This document shows positions 56,605-64,000 of a stretch of 64,000 bases of DNA, piece by piece. Source of the stretch: Phycisphaerae bacterium (GTDB lineage Bacteria; Planctomycetota; Phycisphaerae; UBA1845); NCBI GenBank assembly GCA_029260115.1, contig JAJDDW010000114.1, forward strand, positions 42,206 through 106,205, in the 5' to 3' direction. Each line of letters opens with the position of its first letter. The first letter of the stretch is position 1. The translations under genes were made by a program, and so were the position numbers. The notes beneath the pieces were generated by a model. That model was given only the letters and a program-made list of their open reading frames with translations. It was not told the origin of the DNA and ran no database searches.

Positions 56605-58101
56605 CTACGAATCTTTCACCGCCGCAGTAATCTCTACGAACGCTTTCTTTCCATCCGCAAAGAACATCAACGTGTTGTCCATCGCAAATAGTGGGTTCGG
56701 AATGCCCGCAAAACCAGGGCTTAAACTTCGCTTAATCACTACAACCGTGCGGCATTTATCGATATCAATAATTGGCATACCCGCAATGGCTGATGTTGGA
56801 TCAGTTCGAGCCACCGGATTGACCACATCGTTAGCACCAATAACCAAGGCGACATCTACAGTATCCAGCGTCGGGTTGATGACATCCATCTCTAACAATT
56901 TATCATAATCAATATCCGCCTCAGCCAATAACACATTCATGTGCCCGGGCATACGTCCTGCGACCGGGTGAATGCCAAATTCCACCGTCGCGCCGCGCGA
57001 TTCAAGCAAATTCGCCAAATCGCGTACCGCATGCTGCGCTTGAGAAACAGCCATGCCATAACCGGGAACAATCACCACCCGCTGCGCACCGTCGAGCATC
57101 ATGGCAATTTCATCAGCCGACGTCGTTTTAATCTTGCCAGCGTAAACATCATCCGCAGAAGGCCCCTCTGCCGTCGGCCCCATGGTGGCAAAAATAACAT
57201 TGGCCAGCGACCGATTCATTGCCTTGCACATAATCGCCGTGAGAATCAACCCCGACGCACCGACCAAAGAGCCAGCGATAATGAGTACCGTGTTGTTAAT
57301 CACAAAACCAGTGGCACATGCAGCTAACCCTGAATAGGAATTAAGCAGTGCGATTACCACCGGCATATCCGCACCGCCGATGGGGATGGTAATCAACACG
57401 CCCAAGACCGAAGCAGACGCGACAAGCAGCCAATACCACAAGGACGTGGTAGGATCAGCCACCACGGCGACGCATAAGCCAAGCGTCGTCAAAGTCACCA
57501 AGATGCTAATAACATGTCGTCCGGGCAATTGCAGCGAGTTGCTAAGCCAAATCTTCTTGCCACCCAGCGTGATTTTATATTCAGCCAATTTAACAAACGC
57601 AATCAAACTTCCAGTCAAAGTCACGGCACCAATCAAACCCGATAGCGCGGTGGCAATAGTAAATTGAGAAGTTATTGATTCGTGCGAACCCGATGCCGCC
57701 GCCTCCGCAGCATGAACATGCGCCAACCGAATAAATAATTCGCCGCCTGCGACTAGAAAAGAAGCTGCGCCACCAAAACCGTTAAAGATAGCCACCATCT
57801 GCGGCATGCCCGTCATGGGCACCCTAACCGCTAGGACCACGCCAATGATCGAACCAACGACCAAGCCCGAGACGACCCAGCCCCAGGAAATAATACCTCC
57901 CGCCCATAGCGTAGCCACGACAGCCAAAAGCATCCCGCCGGCGCCCATCATGTTGCCACGAACGGCAGTACGCGGATGCGTCAAACCTTTTAGACCACGA
58001 ATGAAAAGAATCGAGGCGACCAGGTAGGCAATGTTTCGAAGGATCAAGACCGTGCCTGGGTCCATAGCGACTTCTATCGTCTTAGCTGTTGATGGGTCCA
58101 C
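56605..58101 (-). CDS. pntB: NAD(P) transhydrogenase subunit beta
   Basis: 498 residues. Proton-translocating transhydrogenase, moving hydride between NADH and NADP+ with the proton gradient. The first two thirds (about 1-300) contain eight or more membrane helices. The soluble C-terminal domain binds NADP(H): VVIVPGYGMAVSQAQHAV near 340-357, EFGIHPVAGRMPGHMNVLLAEA near 375-396, DVALVIGANDVVNP near 423-436. Last gene of pntA1-pntA2-pntB, three bases after pntA2. Confidence 0.96.
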   Translation of the reverse strand: MDPSTAKTIEVAMDPGTVLILRNIAYLVASILFIRGLKGLTHPRTAVRGNMMGAGGMLLAVVATLWAGGIISWGWVVSGLVVGSIIGVVLAVRVPMTGMPQMVAIFNGFGGAASFLVAGGELFIRLAHVHAAEAAASGSHESITSQFTIATALSGLIGAVTLTGSLIAFVKLAEYKITLGGKKIWLSNSLQLPGRHVISILVTLTTLGLCVAVVADPTTSLWYWLLVASASVLGVLITIPIGGADMPVVIALLNSYSGLAACATGFVINNTVLIIAGSLVGASGLILTAIMCKAMNRSLANVIFATMGPTAEGPSADDVYAGKIKTTSADEIAMMLDGAQRVVIVPGYGMAVSQAQHAVRDLANLLESRGATVEFGIHPVAGRMPGHMNVLLAEADIDYDKLLEMDVINPTLDTVDVALVIGANDVVNPVARTDPTSAIAGMPIIDIDKCRTVVVIKRSLSPGFAGIPNPLFAMDNTLMFFADGKKAFVEITAAVKDS

Positions 58102-58104
58102 AGA

Positions 58105-58383
58105 TTAGCCCTTCTTACGAAACATAGCCAACATACGATGCGACACGAGAAATCCGCCTACGGCGTTTACCGTAGCGAACACGACTGCGATAAATCCCAA
58201 CACACTAGGAAGCGTGCCACCATCAGCACCGGACACAATCAACGCGCCGACAATTGCAATACCAGAAATCGCATTTGAACCAGACATCAATGGTGTATGC
58301 AGCGTTGGTGGCACTTTCGTAATAATTTCAAAGCCCAAGAAAATCGCGAGCATCAAAATCGTAATCAGAGACATCAATTCCAT
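58105..58383 (-). CDS. pntAB: NAD(P) transhydrogenase alpha subunit, membrane part (PntA2)
   Basis: 92 residues with three membrane helices: LMSLITILMLAIFLGFEI, AISGIAIVGALIVSG and LGFIAVVFATVNAVGGFLVSHRML. This is the C-terminal membrane part of PntA encoded as a separate gene, as in many three-subunit bacterial enzymes. Twenty-eight bases after pntA1 and three before pntB. Confidence 0.93.
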   Translation of the reverse strand: MELMSLITILMLAIFLGFEIITKVPPTLHTPLMSGSNAISGIAIVGALIVSGADGGTLPSVLGFIAVVFATVNAVGGFLVSHRMLAMFRKKG

Positions 58384-58411
58384 GAAAAATCCCTTTTATT
58401 AGGTAATTACA

Positions 58412-59602
58412 TTACGCCGTCGAAGTAGATTCTGCGGCAGGCGTCATCGGTGTCAGGCCTAACAAATCACGAATACGCGGATGCACTACTTCGCCGTCAC
58501 GCGTGATAAGCGTTTCTCTGAGCACTTCGTTTTCCATATCCAGTGCCAACGCACCGTCTTTGGTCAACTCTGCAAGAAACGTCGTTAAATTCTTTGAAAA
58601 CATCTGACTCGCATGCAACGGAATCGTACTAGCAAGGTTTAACGGACCAAGAATCGTCACGCCATGCGCGACAACCGTTTCCCCGGCTTTGGTCAATTCA
58701 CAATTACCACCTCGCTCAGCCGCAAGATCGATAATCACCGAACCAGGCATCATGTGCGCAACCATCTCAGCCGTCACCAGAATAGGAGATTTCCTACCAG
58801 GAATAGCCGCAGTCGTAATCACCACATGGCTCTCCGCTAGCGTCTCGGTCATCAATTCACGCTGCTTGCGCAGGAACTCGTCACTCATTTCCTTCGCATA
58901 ACCGCCTTTGGTTTCCGCATCGCCAGCGTCCAATTCCATCTCGACAAACTTCGCGCCAAGACTTTGCACTTGCTCTTTTACTGCAGGCCTCACATCATAA
59001 GCCTTCACAATCGCACCCAGCCGACGTCCCATCGAAATCGCCTGCAAACCCGCGACACCAACCCCCATAATAAAAACCCGGGCCGGGGTAACCGTGCCTG
59101 CAGCTGTCATAAACATCGGAAACATGCGAATGGAAGCATCCGCAGCCATCAACACCGCCTTATATCCGGCGATGGTAGCCATGGACGAAAGAATATCCAT
59201 ACTTTGAGCACGCGTAATACGCGGCATCAGCTCCATCGAGAAGGCCATGACCTTAGCTGCGGCAAGTTTTTCAACGGCCTTAGGCTCCGACAATGGATCA
59301 AGACCGGCGATTATCACCTGTCCAGCTTTCATCAAATCAAGATCAGCCTGACCCGCTTCGAGATTGGCCCCTAACCCTCTGACCTGAAAAATCACTTCAG
59401 ACCAAGAGAAAAGCTCCGCTCGGCCAGCGGCTAGCGTGACGCCTTTTTCCTCATAAGCACTATCAGAATACCCCGCCTGGACGCCCGCCCCACGCTCAAT
59501 CTGCACCTCATGGCCAGCTTTCTTAAGCAGGGCAGCCGTATCCGGGACCAACGCTACACGCCGTTCCCCGGGGAATGTTTCGGTAGGAATACCAACCTTC
59601 AT
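58412..59602 (-). CDS. pntAA: NAD(P) transhydrogenase alpha subunit, soluble NAD-binding part (PntA1)
   Basis: 396 residues, related to alanine dehydrogenase. It binds NAD(H): IPTETFPGERRVALVPDTAALLKKAGHEV at the start, MELMPRITRAQSMDILSSMATIAGYKAVL near 123-151, and the Rossmann motif VFIMGVGVAGLQAISMGRRLGA near 175-196. First gene of the three-gene operon. Note the Ser/Thr-rich last ten residues. Confidence 0.96.
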   Translation of the reverse strand: MKVGIPTETFPGERRVALVPDTAALLKKAGHEVQIERGAGVQAGYSDSAYEEKGVTLAAGRAELFSWSEVIFQVRGLGANLEAGQADLDLMKAGQVIIAGLDPLSEPKAVEKLAAAKVMAFSMELMPRITRAQSMDILSSMATIAGYKAVLMAADASIRMFPMFMTAAGTVTPARVFIMGVGVAGLQAISMGRRLGAIVKAYDVRPAVKEQVQSLGAKFVEMELDAGDAETKGGYAKEMSDEFLRKQRELMTETLAESHVVITTAAIPGRKSPILVTAEMVAHMMPGSVIIDLAAERGGNCELTKAGETVVAHGVTILGPLNLASTIPLHASQMFSKNLTTFLAELTKDGALALDMENEVLRETLITRDGEVVHPRIRDLLGLTPMTPAAESTSTA

Positions 59603-59807
59603 AGCTGTCTTTCCGTCAGTTCTGTGAATCCACCATCAACCGCCGTACCACAGTCGGCACGTCGCATGCCACAAGCTTACTCCCTACCTTCAACACTGCC
59701 AAGAAAAGTAAGAAATTCCATGCAATCGCCCAACTCTAGCCACAATAAGCGCCTTCGCCACATACGACAACCTCAGCATCAGACTTTGGACACAAACTCG
59801 GCGCACC

Positions 59808-59843
59808 AAAAAGCCCGTAGGCTATTATACCTACGAGCTTTTC
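59808..59843 (-). terminator. Rho-independent terminator downstream of the DUF4097-type gene
   Basis: On the minus strand AAAAGC-T-CGTAGG and CCTACG-G-GCTTTT pair around an eight-base loop, ending in a T-run. It lies about 35 bases after the stop of the lipoprotein gene, between it and pntA1. Confidence 0.75.
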
Positions 59844-59878
59844 GGGTTCAGGAGGGGAGAGGCTATAGTGTTTTGGCG

Positions 59879-60742
59879 TTAGCCGTTAGTTCGTTTGATG
59901 CGGATTCCGCCGTTGTGGGTTTCGAGATTGAGTTTGCCGCCGCCATGTCCCAGCGCACCAGTTAAATGTCGCTTCGATCGATTTTGCGCATCAAGTGGCA
60001 AATCACAAGAGATTCGGCCATTGTTGGTATGCGCGTCCACCACCGTGGAAACGCCGTCACCTATAGCTACCTTCACGCTGCCATTATGCGTGACCATCTT
60101 CCCTTGTATCTCCTCACATTTATCCAACTTGGCGTCAATCGCTCCGTTGTGAGAAATCAAGGTCAAATTCTTGCCAACATAATCAGCCTCAATTCGACCA
60201 TTATGCGTCTTGGCGAAGAGCTTGCCATGAGAAGAAGACACGTTGATTCGACCATTGTGACTAACCATAGTAACCGCCCCTTGCACGCCGGATACTTCCA
60301 CCCGCCCGTTGTGCGTTTCGACGTCGAGGTTCACCCCGGCTGGGCCAGAGATGTCGAAGCTCACTTGACCACGCCAAGCTCGTTTCTTAGCCGGATTCCA
60401 GCGCCAGCCCAAAAGCTGCTGCCCTTGTTTACCAGACTCGACGAACACCTCTATAGCATCGAGTGCCATTTGCGCTTCTTCTACAGACCGTGCCCCGCCT
60501 TTTATGTGAACCTCAGCAGTGGCCTGTAACGTGCCATCCGCACCGGAAAAGCTAATTCTACCGTTGTGCGTCTTAACATCTAACGTCTGCAAACCAGCAG
60601 TGTCGATAGCCACAGTTCTATCTTCTTCCACCCAAACGGTAGATTGACACCCACCCCAACCAATGCCCGCTACCGCGCAACCAGAAGCGCATACACAGAC
60701 CAATGATAATAACGCGCTATACGTAGTTCGTCTTAAGTTCAT
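59879..60742 (-). CDS. Lipoprotein with DUF4097-type beta repeats (THNG motifs)
   Basis: 287 residues from the ATG at 60742, which has GGAGAG six bases upstream; the frame extends 17 codons further without support. The signal is of lipoprotein type, MNLRRTTYSALLSLVCVCASGC. The mature protein has eight copies of a short motif ending [TS]-H/N-N-G-x-[IV], spaced about 17-25 residues (KTHNGRISF, ETHNGRVEV, SHNGRINV, KTHNGRIEA, SHNGAIDA, THNGSVKV, NNGRISC, THNGGIRI). The spacing and pattern match a DUF4097-like beta solenoid. Function unknown; the terminator at 59808-59843 follows it. Confidence 0.82.
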   Translation of the reverse strand: MNLRRTTYSALLSLVCVCASGCAVAGIGWGGCQSTVWVEEDRTVAIDTAGLQTLDVKTHNGRISFSGADGTLQATAEVHIKGGARSVEEAQMALDAIEVFVESGKQGQQLLGWRWNPAKKRAWRGQVSFDISGPAGVNLDVETHNGRVEVSGVQGAVTMVSHNGRINVSSSHGKLFAKTHNGRIEADYVGKNLTLISHNGAIDAKLDKCEEIQGKMVTHNGSVKVAIGDGVSTVVDAHTNNGRISCDLPLDAQNRSKRHLTGALGHGGGKLNLETHNGGIRIKRTNG

Positions 60743-60926
60743 GCTAAACTCTCCACAATCCGCTCGCCACAAGGTTTTAATCTCAAGCCTCAAACACTAC
60801 ACTCTTAGACCAATATATTCGCAATATGTTAGCAACTATTTATAGCCAGCAAGATTATCGTTGACGAAATCGACAATCACAGCCGTTTTCACGTTCCTAA
60901 AGCAAGCACGAGGCTACTGTATCCCA

Positions 60927-62072
60927 TTACGCTCGCTGCCGTTCGCCCAATTTTGTACGTAGCAGCATCAAAAACAAAGGAACGCCGACAATTGCGGTCA
61001 CCACGCCGATAGGCAGGGTCGCACTACCCACATCCCGCCCCGTTGCCCAACCAGCCAGTCGCATGGTCAATTGTGCGCCCCAATCGCACACAACCAAAAA
61101 ACCACCGCCCAACAGCCCCGCAGCGGGTAATAGAATCCGGCAATCGCTACCCACAAGCAGCACCGCGATGTGCGGCACGACCAACCCGACAAAACCAATC
61201 GGACCACAATAACCAACCACGCCCGCCGTAGCCAATGTACACAACGCGACGCTGACACCTTGAAGTGCCGCAACGTTGACACCGCGAGTTTGTGCTAGTT
61301 CATCGCCCAATCGGTACTGATTCATCGCCCGCGACAGGAGCATTAAACCAATCCATGCGGGCACCATCATAGGCAATAGCGTCATCTGCTCTAAATCAGA
61401 GATAGGGTCTAAAGAACCCATCATCCAACGAACAGTCGCAAACGTTACCCGCTCATCCGATACGGAAGTAATAAACATCATCATCGCAGAACAAAACAAC
61501 CCCATCGTCACCCCAGCCAGGAGCAGCTCATTCGACGTCAAGCGCCGCGAACCCCGCACAAACACAAACACCCCAACAACAATTGACAATGCCCCGCCAA
61601 AAGCTGCGATCGCAATCGACGATATACCCCACACCATAACCGTCCAACCTAATCGTATAGCCAACAGCGCCCCCAACGAGCCGCCGTTGACCACGCCTAG
61701 CGTATATGGCGTAGCTAACGAGTTGCGAAATAAAATCTGAAATGTCGCCCCGCACATAGCCAACGTGATCCCAACTTGCAGCGCGAGTAGCGTCCGCGGG
61801 AATCGCAGTCCGAAACCAATATGCTTGGCCAATGCCACAAAACCAGCTAACTCATCTTCCGACACCTCTCCATCGCCGTTCGTATCTACATAAGGGCGAT
61901 CAACCAAGCCCGCCGCATCGATCGGTAATCCCAATTGTGCCCGCCAGGCATCCGACCAGCCGAACGAAGCAGACTCCGTGCCAATGCCCGGGCTCACAAT
62001 CACCAGCCCGGCGAGAAATATGCCGCAGGCCGTGAGTCGCAAAATAAACTGACCTCGTCCTAGTGACCTCAT
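60927..62072 (-). CDS. FecCD/BtuC-type ABC permease carrying an EF-hand loop
   Basis: 381 residues, about ten membrane helices with RFPRTLLALQVGITLAMCGATFQILFRNSLATPYTLGVVNGGSLGA and ELLLAGVTMGLFCSAMMMF, the family signature of siderophore/haem/cobalamin permeases. Between the first helix and that signature, residues 63-74 read DTNGDGEVSEDE, a complete canonical EF-hand calcium loop in the presumed periplasmic segment. It overlaps the ATPase gene by four bases (ATGA). Substrate could be cobalamin, haem or a ferric siderophore. Confidence 0.93.
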   Translation of the reverse strand: MRSLGRGQFILRLTACGIFLAGLVIVSPGIGTESASFGWSDAWRAQLGLPIDAAGLVDRPYVDTNGDGEVSEDELAGFVALAKHIGFGLRFPRTLLALQVGITLAMCGATFQILFRNSLATPYTLGVVNGGSLGALLAIRLGWTVMVWGISSIAIAAFGGALSIVVGVFVFVRGSRRLTSNELLLAGVTMGLFCSAMMMFITSVSDERVTFATVRWMMGSLDPISDLEQMTLLPMMVPAWIGLMLLSRAMNQYRLGDELAQTRGVNVAALQGVSVALCTLATAGVVGYCGPIGFVGLVVPHIAVLLVGSDCRILLPAAGLLGGGFLVVCDWGAQLTMRLAGWATGRDVGSATLPIGVVTAIVGVPLFLMLLRTKLGERQRA

Positions 62073-62881
62073 CCGCTCGCCCTAACCCGATGATGCTTCG
62101 GCACCACCCAAGCAGTACCACGATCCTCCGTCACCGCCGCGACTAACTCTAAGCCGTACACACGCGAAAGAACCTCCGGCGTTACCACTCGATCAGGCGT
62201 ATCACATGCAGCCACTTTCCCGCCATCTAGAAGAAGAATCCGATCACAATACTGTGCCGCCAAGTTGACATCATGCGTCACCACAACCGCCGATAGCTGA
62301 TCGTCGTCCACTTTTCGTCGTATCATATCAAAAAGTGATATCTGATGATTCAAGTCCAGACCAGTCGTCGGCTCATCGAGCAAAAGCACCGACGGCGACT
62401 GCGCAAACGCCGCCGCTAAATGAACCCGCTGGGCTTCACCGCCAGAAAGCGTGGAGAGTAGTCGCTGAGAAAACGCGGCTATTTTCGTACATTCCATAGC
62501 CGTATTAGCCATGAGGCGATCCTGCCCGGACTCAAACAACCCCATCGTCCGATGAGGAAATCGACCAAGCAGTACGACATCTTCCACCAACATCCCTACA
62601 TCAGCCGGCGGATGCTGCGGCAGAAATGCAATCAACTTAGCCCGCTGCAATCGAGACACCTCACGCAATTTCGCCCCTAGCAAAAATACGTCGCCAGCGC
62701 CCGGCTGAATGAGACCGGCCAAGATGCGTAGTAACGTACTTTTACCCGCTCCGTTTGGTCCAACCAAGCCCCAACATTGTCCAGCGGTCACGTCCAAACT
62801 CACTGGCCCTAGAAACATCGATAGGCCAGGATAGCCAAAAGAAACGGCGCGGACTGATAACAAAGGAACATCACTTTTCAT
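62069..62881 (-). CDS. ABC importer ATPase, FecE/BtuD type
   Basis: 270 residues. Walker A GPNGAGKST near 40-48, Q-loop FLPQHPPAD near 88, signature LSGGEAQRVHLAAAF near 144-158, Walker B SVLLLDEPTTGLD near 164-176 and the H-loop VVTHD. It couples ATP hydrolysis to the neighbouring permease. It overlaps the binding-protein gene by 11 bases and the permease gene by four. Confidence 0.95.
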   Translation of the reverse strand: MKSDVPLLSVRAVSFGYPGLSMFLGPVSLDVTAGQCWGLVGPNGAGKSTLLRILAGLIQPGAGDVFLLGAKLREVSRLQRAKLIAFLPQHPPADVGMLVEDVVLLGRFPHRTMGLFESGQDRLMANTAMECTKIAAFSQRLLSTLSGGEAQRVHLAAAFAQSPSVLLLDEPTTGLDLNHQISLFDMIRRKVDDDQLSAVVVTHDVNLAAQYCDRILLLDGGKVAACDTPDRVVTPEVLSRVYGLELVAAVTEDRGTAWVVPKHHRVRASG

Positions 62882-63824
62882 CGGATACTAACTCCGGATG
62901 AAGCAGACACGCCAATTTCTCTATTATTTGCACACACCTCGGCGAGGGAATCAGCGCATAATCGTCATCGACAAAATATATACGCTGCGTTTGAACCGCG
63001 GGCAACGTTTCAAATTTCTGCCACTGCGATAACAGCACACGCCGACGCGGCTCATCCACATCTATCTCGGGTAGCAGTTCAATAATCACATCTGGACGGC
63101 GCGACAAAATCGCTTCCATGCTAACCTGCGGATACGGCGCATCCACATCCTTAAAAATGTTTTCACCCCCGGCTAGTTCAAGCATCTGATTCAAAAACGT
63201 ACCCCGACCTGCCGTGAGAATATCTCGCAAACGGTCAGGCTGTCGCATCACCGTCATCAACACCCGAGGCCTAGGCTTACCCGCCGTGCGCTCGCGCAGA
63301 CGAACCAAGTTTTTCTTAAATTTTCCAATTAGCTGCGACGCCTTTTGTTCAAGCTTCAACTTCACGCCCAACTCGTGTATGCACGTCTGTATACCTTCAA
63401 GCGAATCTGTCTCGTCGTGATAGGTATCGATATGCAACTCGCGACAAAGCCGCTCCAACGATTCACTTTGACCACGCAACACAAACAAGTCAGGCCGAAG
63501 CAAAACGATACGCTCTAAGTCTGGGTCCATCAGGCCACCAACTTGCGGGCGAGATGATAACTCCGGCGGAAAAATGCAATACTTATCCACCCCAACGATC
63601 CGATCACACGCCCCCAGTGCACAAACAATCTCCGCAGCATTGGGCGCAATGACCACAATTCGCTGTGGACCCGTACTTGCACTTTCATTTAGCTGCTGAG
63701 CTTGAACCGATGAGATCGAGAGAAACACCATCATTAGCGCGATCACACGATCAGGCAATGATCGCAACGCCGCGCGGGCTGAACCCCGCAGCTCATGTAG
63801 GAATTGAATATCGTTCTGACACAT
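62871..63824 (-). CDS. Periplasmic substrate-binding protein, BtuF/FecB type
   Basis: 317 residues. A long basic N-region and hydrophobic ALMMVFLSISSVQA form the signal peptide. The TroA-like fold follows: IVVIAPNAAEIVCALGACDRIVGVDKYCIFPPELSSRPQVGG near 55-95, DPDLERIVLLRPDLFVLRG near 97-115, and RRPDVIIELLPEID near 244-257. These are typical of cobalamin/iron-complex binders. First gene of the three-gene importer operon. The start at 63824 has only a weak ribosome site; an ATG near codon 31 is too late for the signal. Confidence 0.9.
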   Translation of the reverse strand: MCQNDIQFLHELRGSARAALRSLPDRVIALMMVFLSISSVQAQQLNESASTGPQRIVVIAPNAAEIVCALGACDRIVGVDKYCIFPPELSSRPQVGGLMDPDLERIVLLRPDLFVLRGQSESLERLCRELHIDTYHDETDSLEGIQTCIHELGVKLKLEQKASQLIGKFKKNLVRLRERTAGKPRPRVLMTVMRQPDRLRDILTAGRGTFLNQMLELAGGENIFKDVDAPYPQVSMEAILSRRPDVIIELLPEIDVDEPRRRVLLSQWQKFETLPAVQTQRIYFVDDDYALIPSPRCVQIIEKLACLLHPELVSDEK

Positions 63825-63893
63825 ACCATCATGGTACGGGGGTTACGATCGCACGTGAAGCCATGCACGATAAATCAAGATACGTTGGGGATA

Positions 63894-64000
63894 CTACGCC
63901 AAAACCGGCGGATAATGCGGCACCAAACAGACGTCCTGAATACTTCGGCCACGCAGCGCGCCAACCGCGATCGTCGCCTTTGGTCGGGAAGGATCAGACG
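63894..64000 (-). CDS. 3' end of an unidentified gene (5' end outside window)
   Basis: On the minus strand a frame enters from the window edge and ends at a TAG at 63894-63896. The last 34 residues include KATIAVGALRGRSIQDVCL and end HYPPVLA. It reads like coding sequence, but too little is visible to name it. It would lie 70 bases upstream of the binding-protein gene on the same strand. Confidence 0.4.
   Translation of the reverse strand, partial: SDPSRPKATIAVGALRGRSIQDVCLVPHYPPVLA

Noticed and set aside
59966..60529. Plus-strand frame of 187 codons
   Set aside because: Antisense to the repeated THNG lipoprotein gene; its apparent regularity comes from the repeats.
63825..64000. Cobalamin riboswitch upstream of the importer operon
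   Set aside because: I looked for a B12-box-like conserved core in the visible leader and saw none; most of the space is taken by the end of another frame. A covariance-model search of the extended region would settle it.
1..64000. Mobile elements, CRISPR arrays, tRNA genes and attachment sites
   Set aside because: No transposase, integrase, regularly spaced direct repeats or cloverleaf-like sequences were recognised on either strand.

Overview
The window is about 50% GC and carries a chromosomal segment that looks like Planctomycetota, most likely a Phycisphaerae-type bacterium. The clues are large secreted proteins with short calcium-binding, dockerin-like tails (metallopeptidase, FG-GAP protein, beta-helix protein), an IPTL-CTERM-like tail on a subtilase, an EpsI-family exosortase-associated protein, a receiver domain with Asn at the phosphorylation site, a GH10-fold protein and a YggX-like protein fused to TPRs. 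This assignment is an inference from gene content; there is no rRNA to confirm it. I saw no tRNA, rRNA, CRISPR array, insertion sequence or phage gene.

Layout. 1-10.7 kb: the 3' part of a FtsX/MacB-type permease, a pseudo-receiver, a glutamate dehydrogenase, a MORN-type lipoprotein, a thermolysin-like peptidase and unknown secreted proteins. 10.9-16.2 kb: a co-directional tryptophan (kynurenine) degradation cluster, in the order 3-hydroxyanthranilate dioxygenase, ACMS decarboxylase, kynureninase, kynurenine monooxygenase, tryptophan dioxygenase. 16.4-25.4 kb: an FG-GAP/UnbV secreted protein, then minus-strand urocanate hydratase, double-FHA protein, TPR-YggX fusion, archaeal-type phosphoglycerate mutase and PriA. 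25.6-35.6 kb: GltX, PurC, a GH10-fold protein lacking both catalytic glutamates, a ComEA-like protein, a CarH-like cobalamin-binding protein without a DNA-binding domain, a decayed acyltransferase, RNase R and a NeuD-type acyltransferase.

35.7-46.7 kb: a good sigma70-type promoter drives an EpsI-like protein and a 1528-residue membrane-anchored TPR protein, followed by two CorC/CNNM-type membrane proteins, a TIGR04282-type transferase, a folate cyclodeaminase/cyclohydrolase, a small zinc-ribbon protein and a Ca2+/Na+ antiporter. 46.9-56.5 kb: a subtilase, a beta-helix protein, the tyrosine degradation pair HPPD and HmgA, a PilZ protein and a TadG-like protein. 56.6-64 kb (minus strand): a three-subunit proton-translocating transhydrogenase, a DUF4097-type lipoprotein with repeated THNG motifs, and a BtuCDF/FecBCD-type ABC importer whose permease carries a canonical EF-hand loop.

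Taken together, the segment suggests a heterotroph that digests external protein (M4 and S8 peptidases) and oxidises amino acids: Trp by the kynurenine route, His by HutU with a folate one-carbon enzyme, Tyr/Phe by HPPD/HmgA and Glu by Gdh. The EpsI-like gene and the IPTL-like tail point to an exosortase-type surface sorting system whose exosortase lies outside the window. The most unusual items are the cobalamin-sensor-like protein with altered ligand residues, the conserved-looking GH10 pseudoenzyme, the EF-hand inside an ABC permease, and the TPR-YggX fusion.
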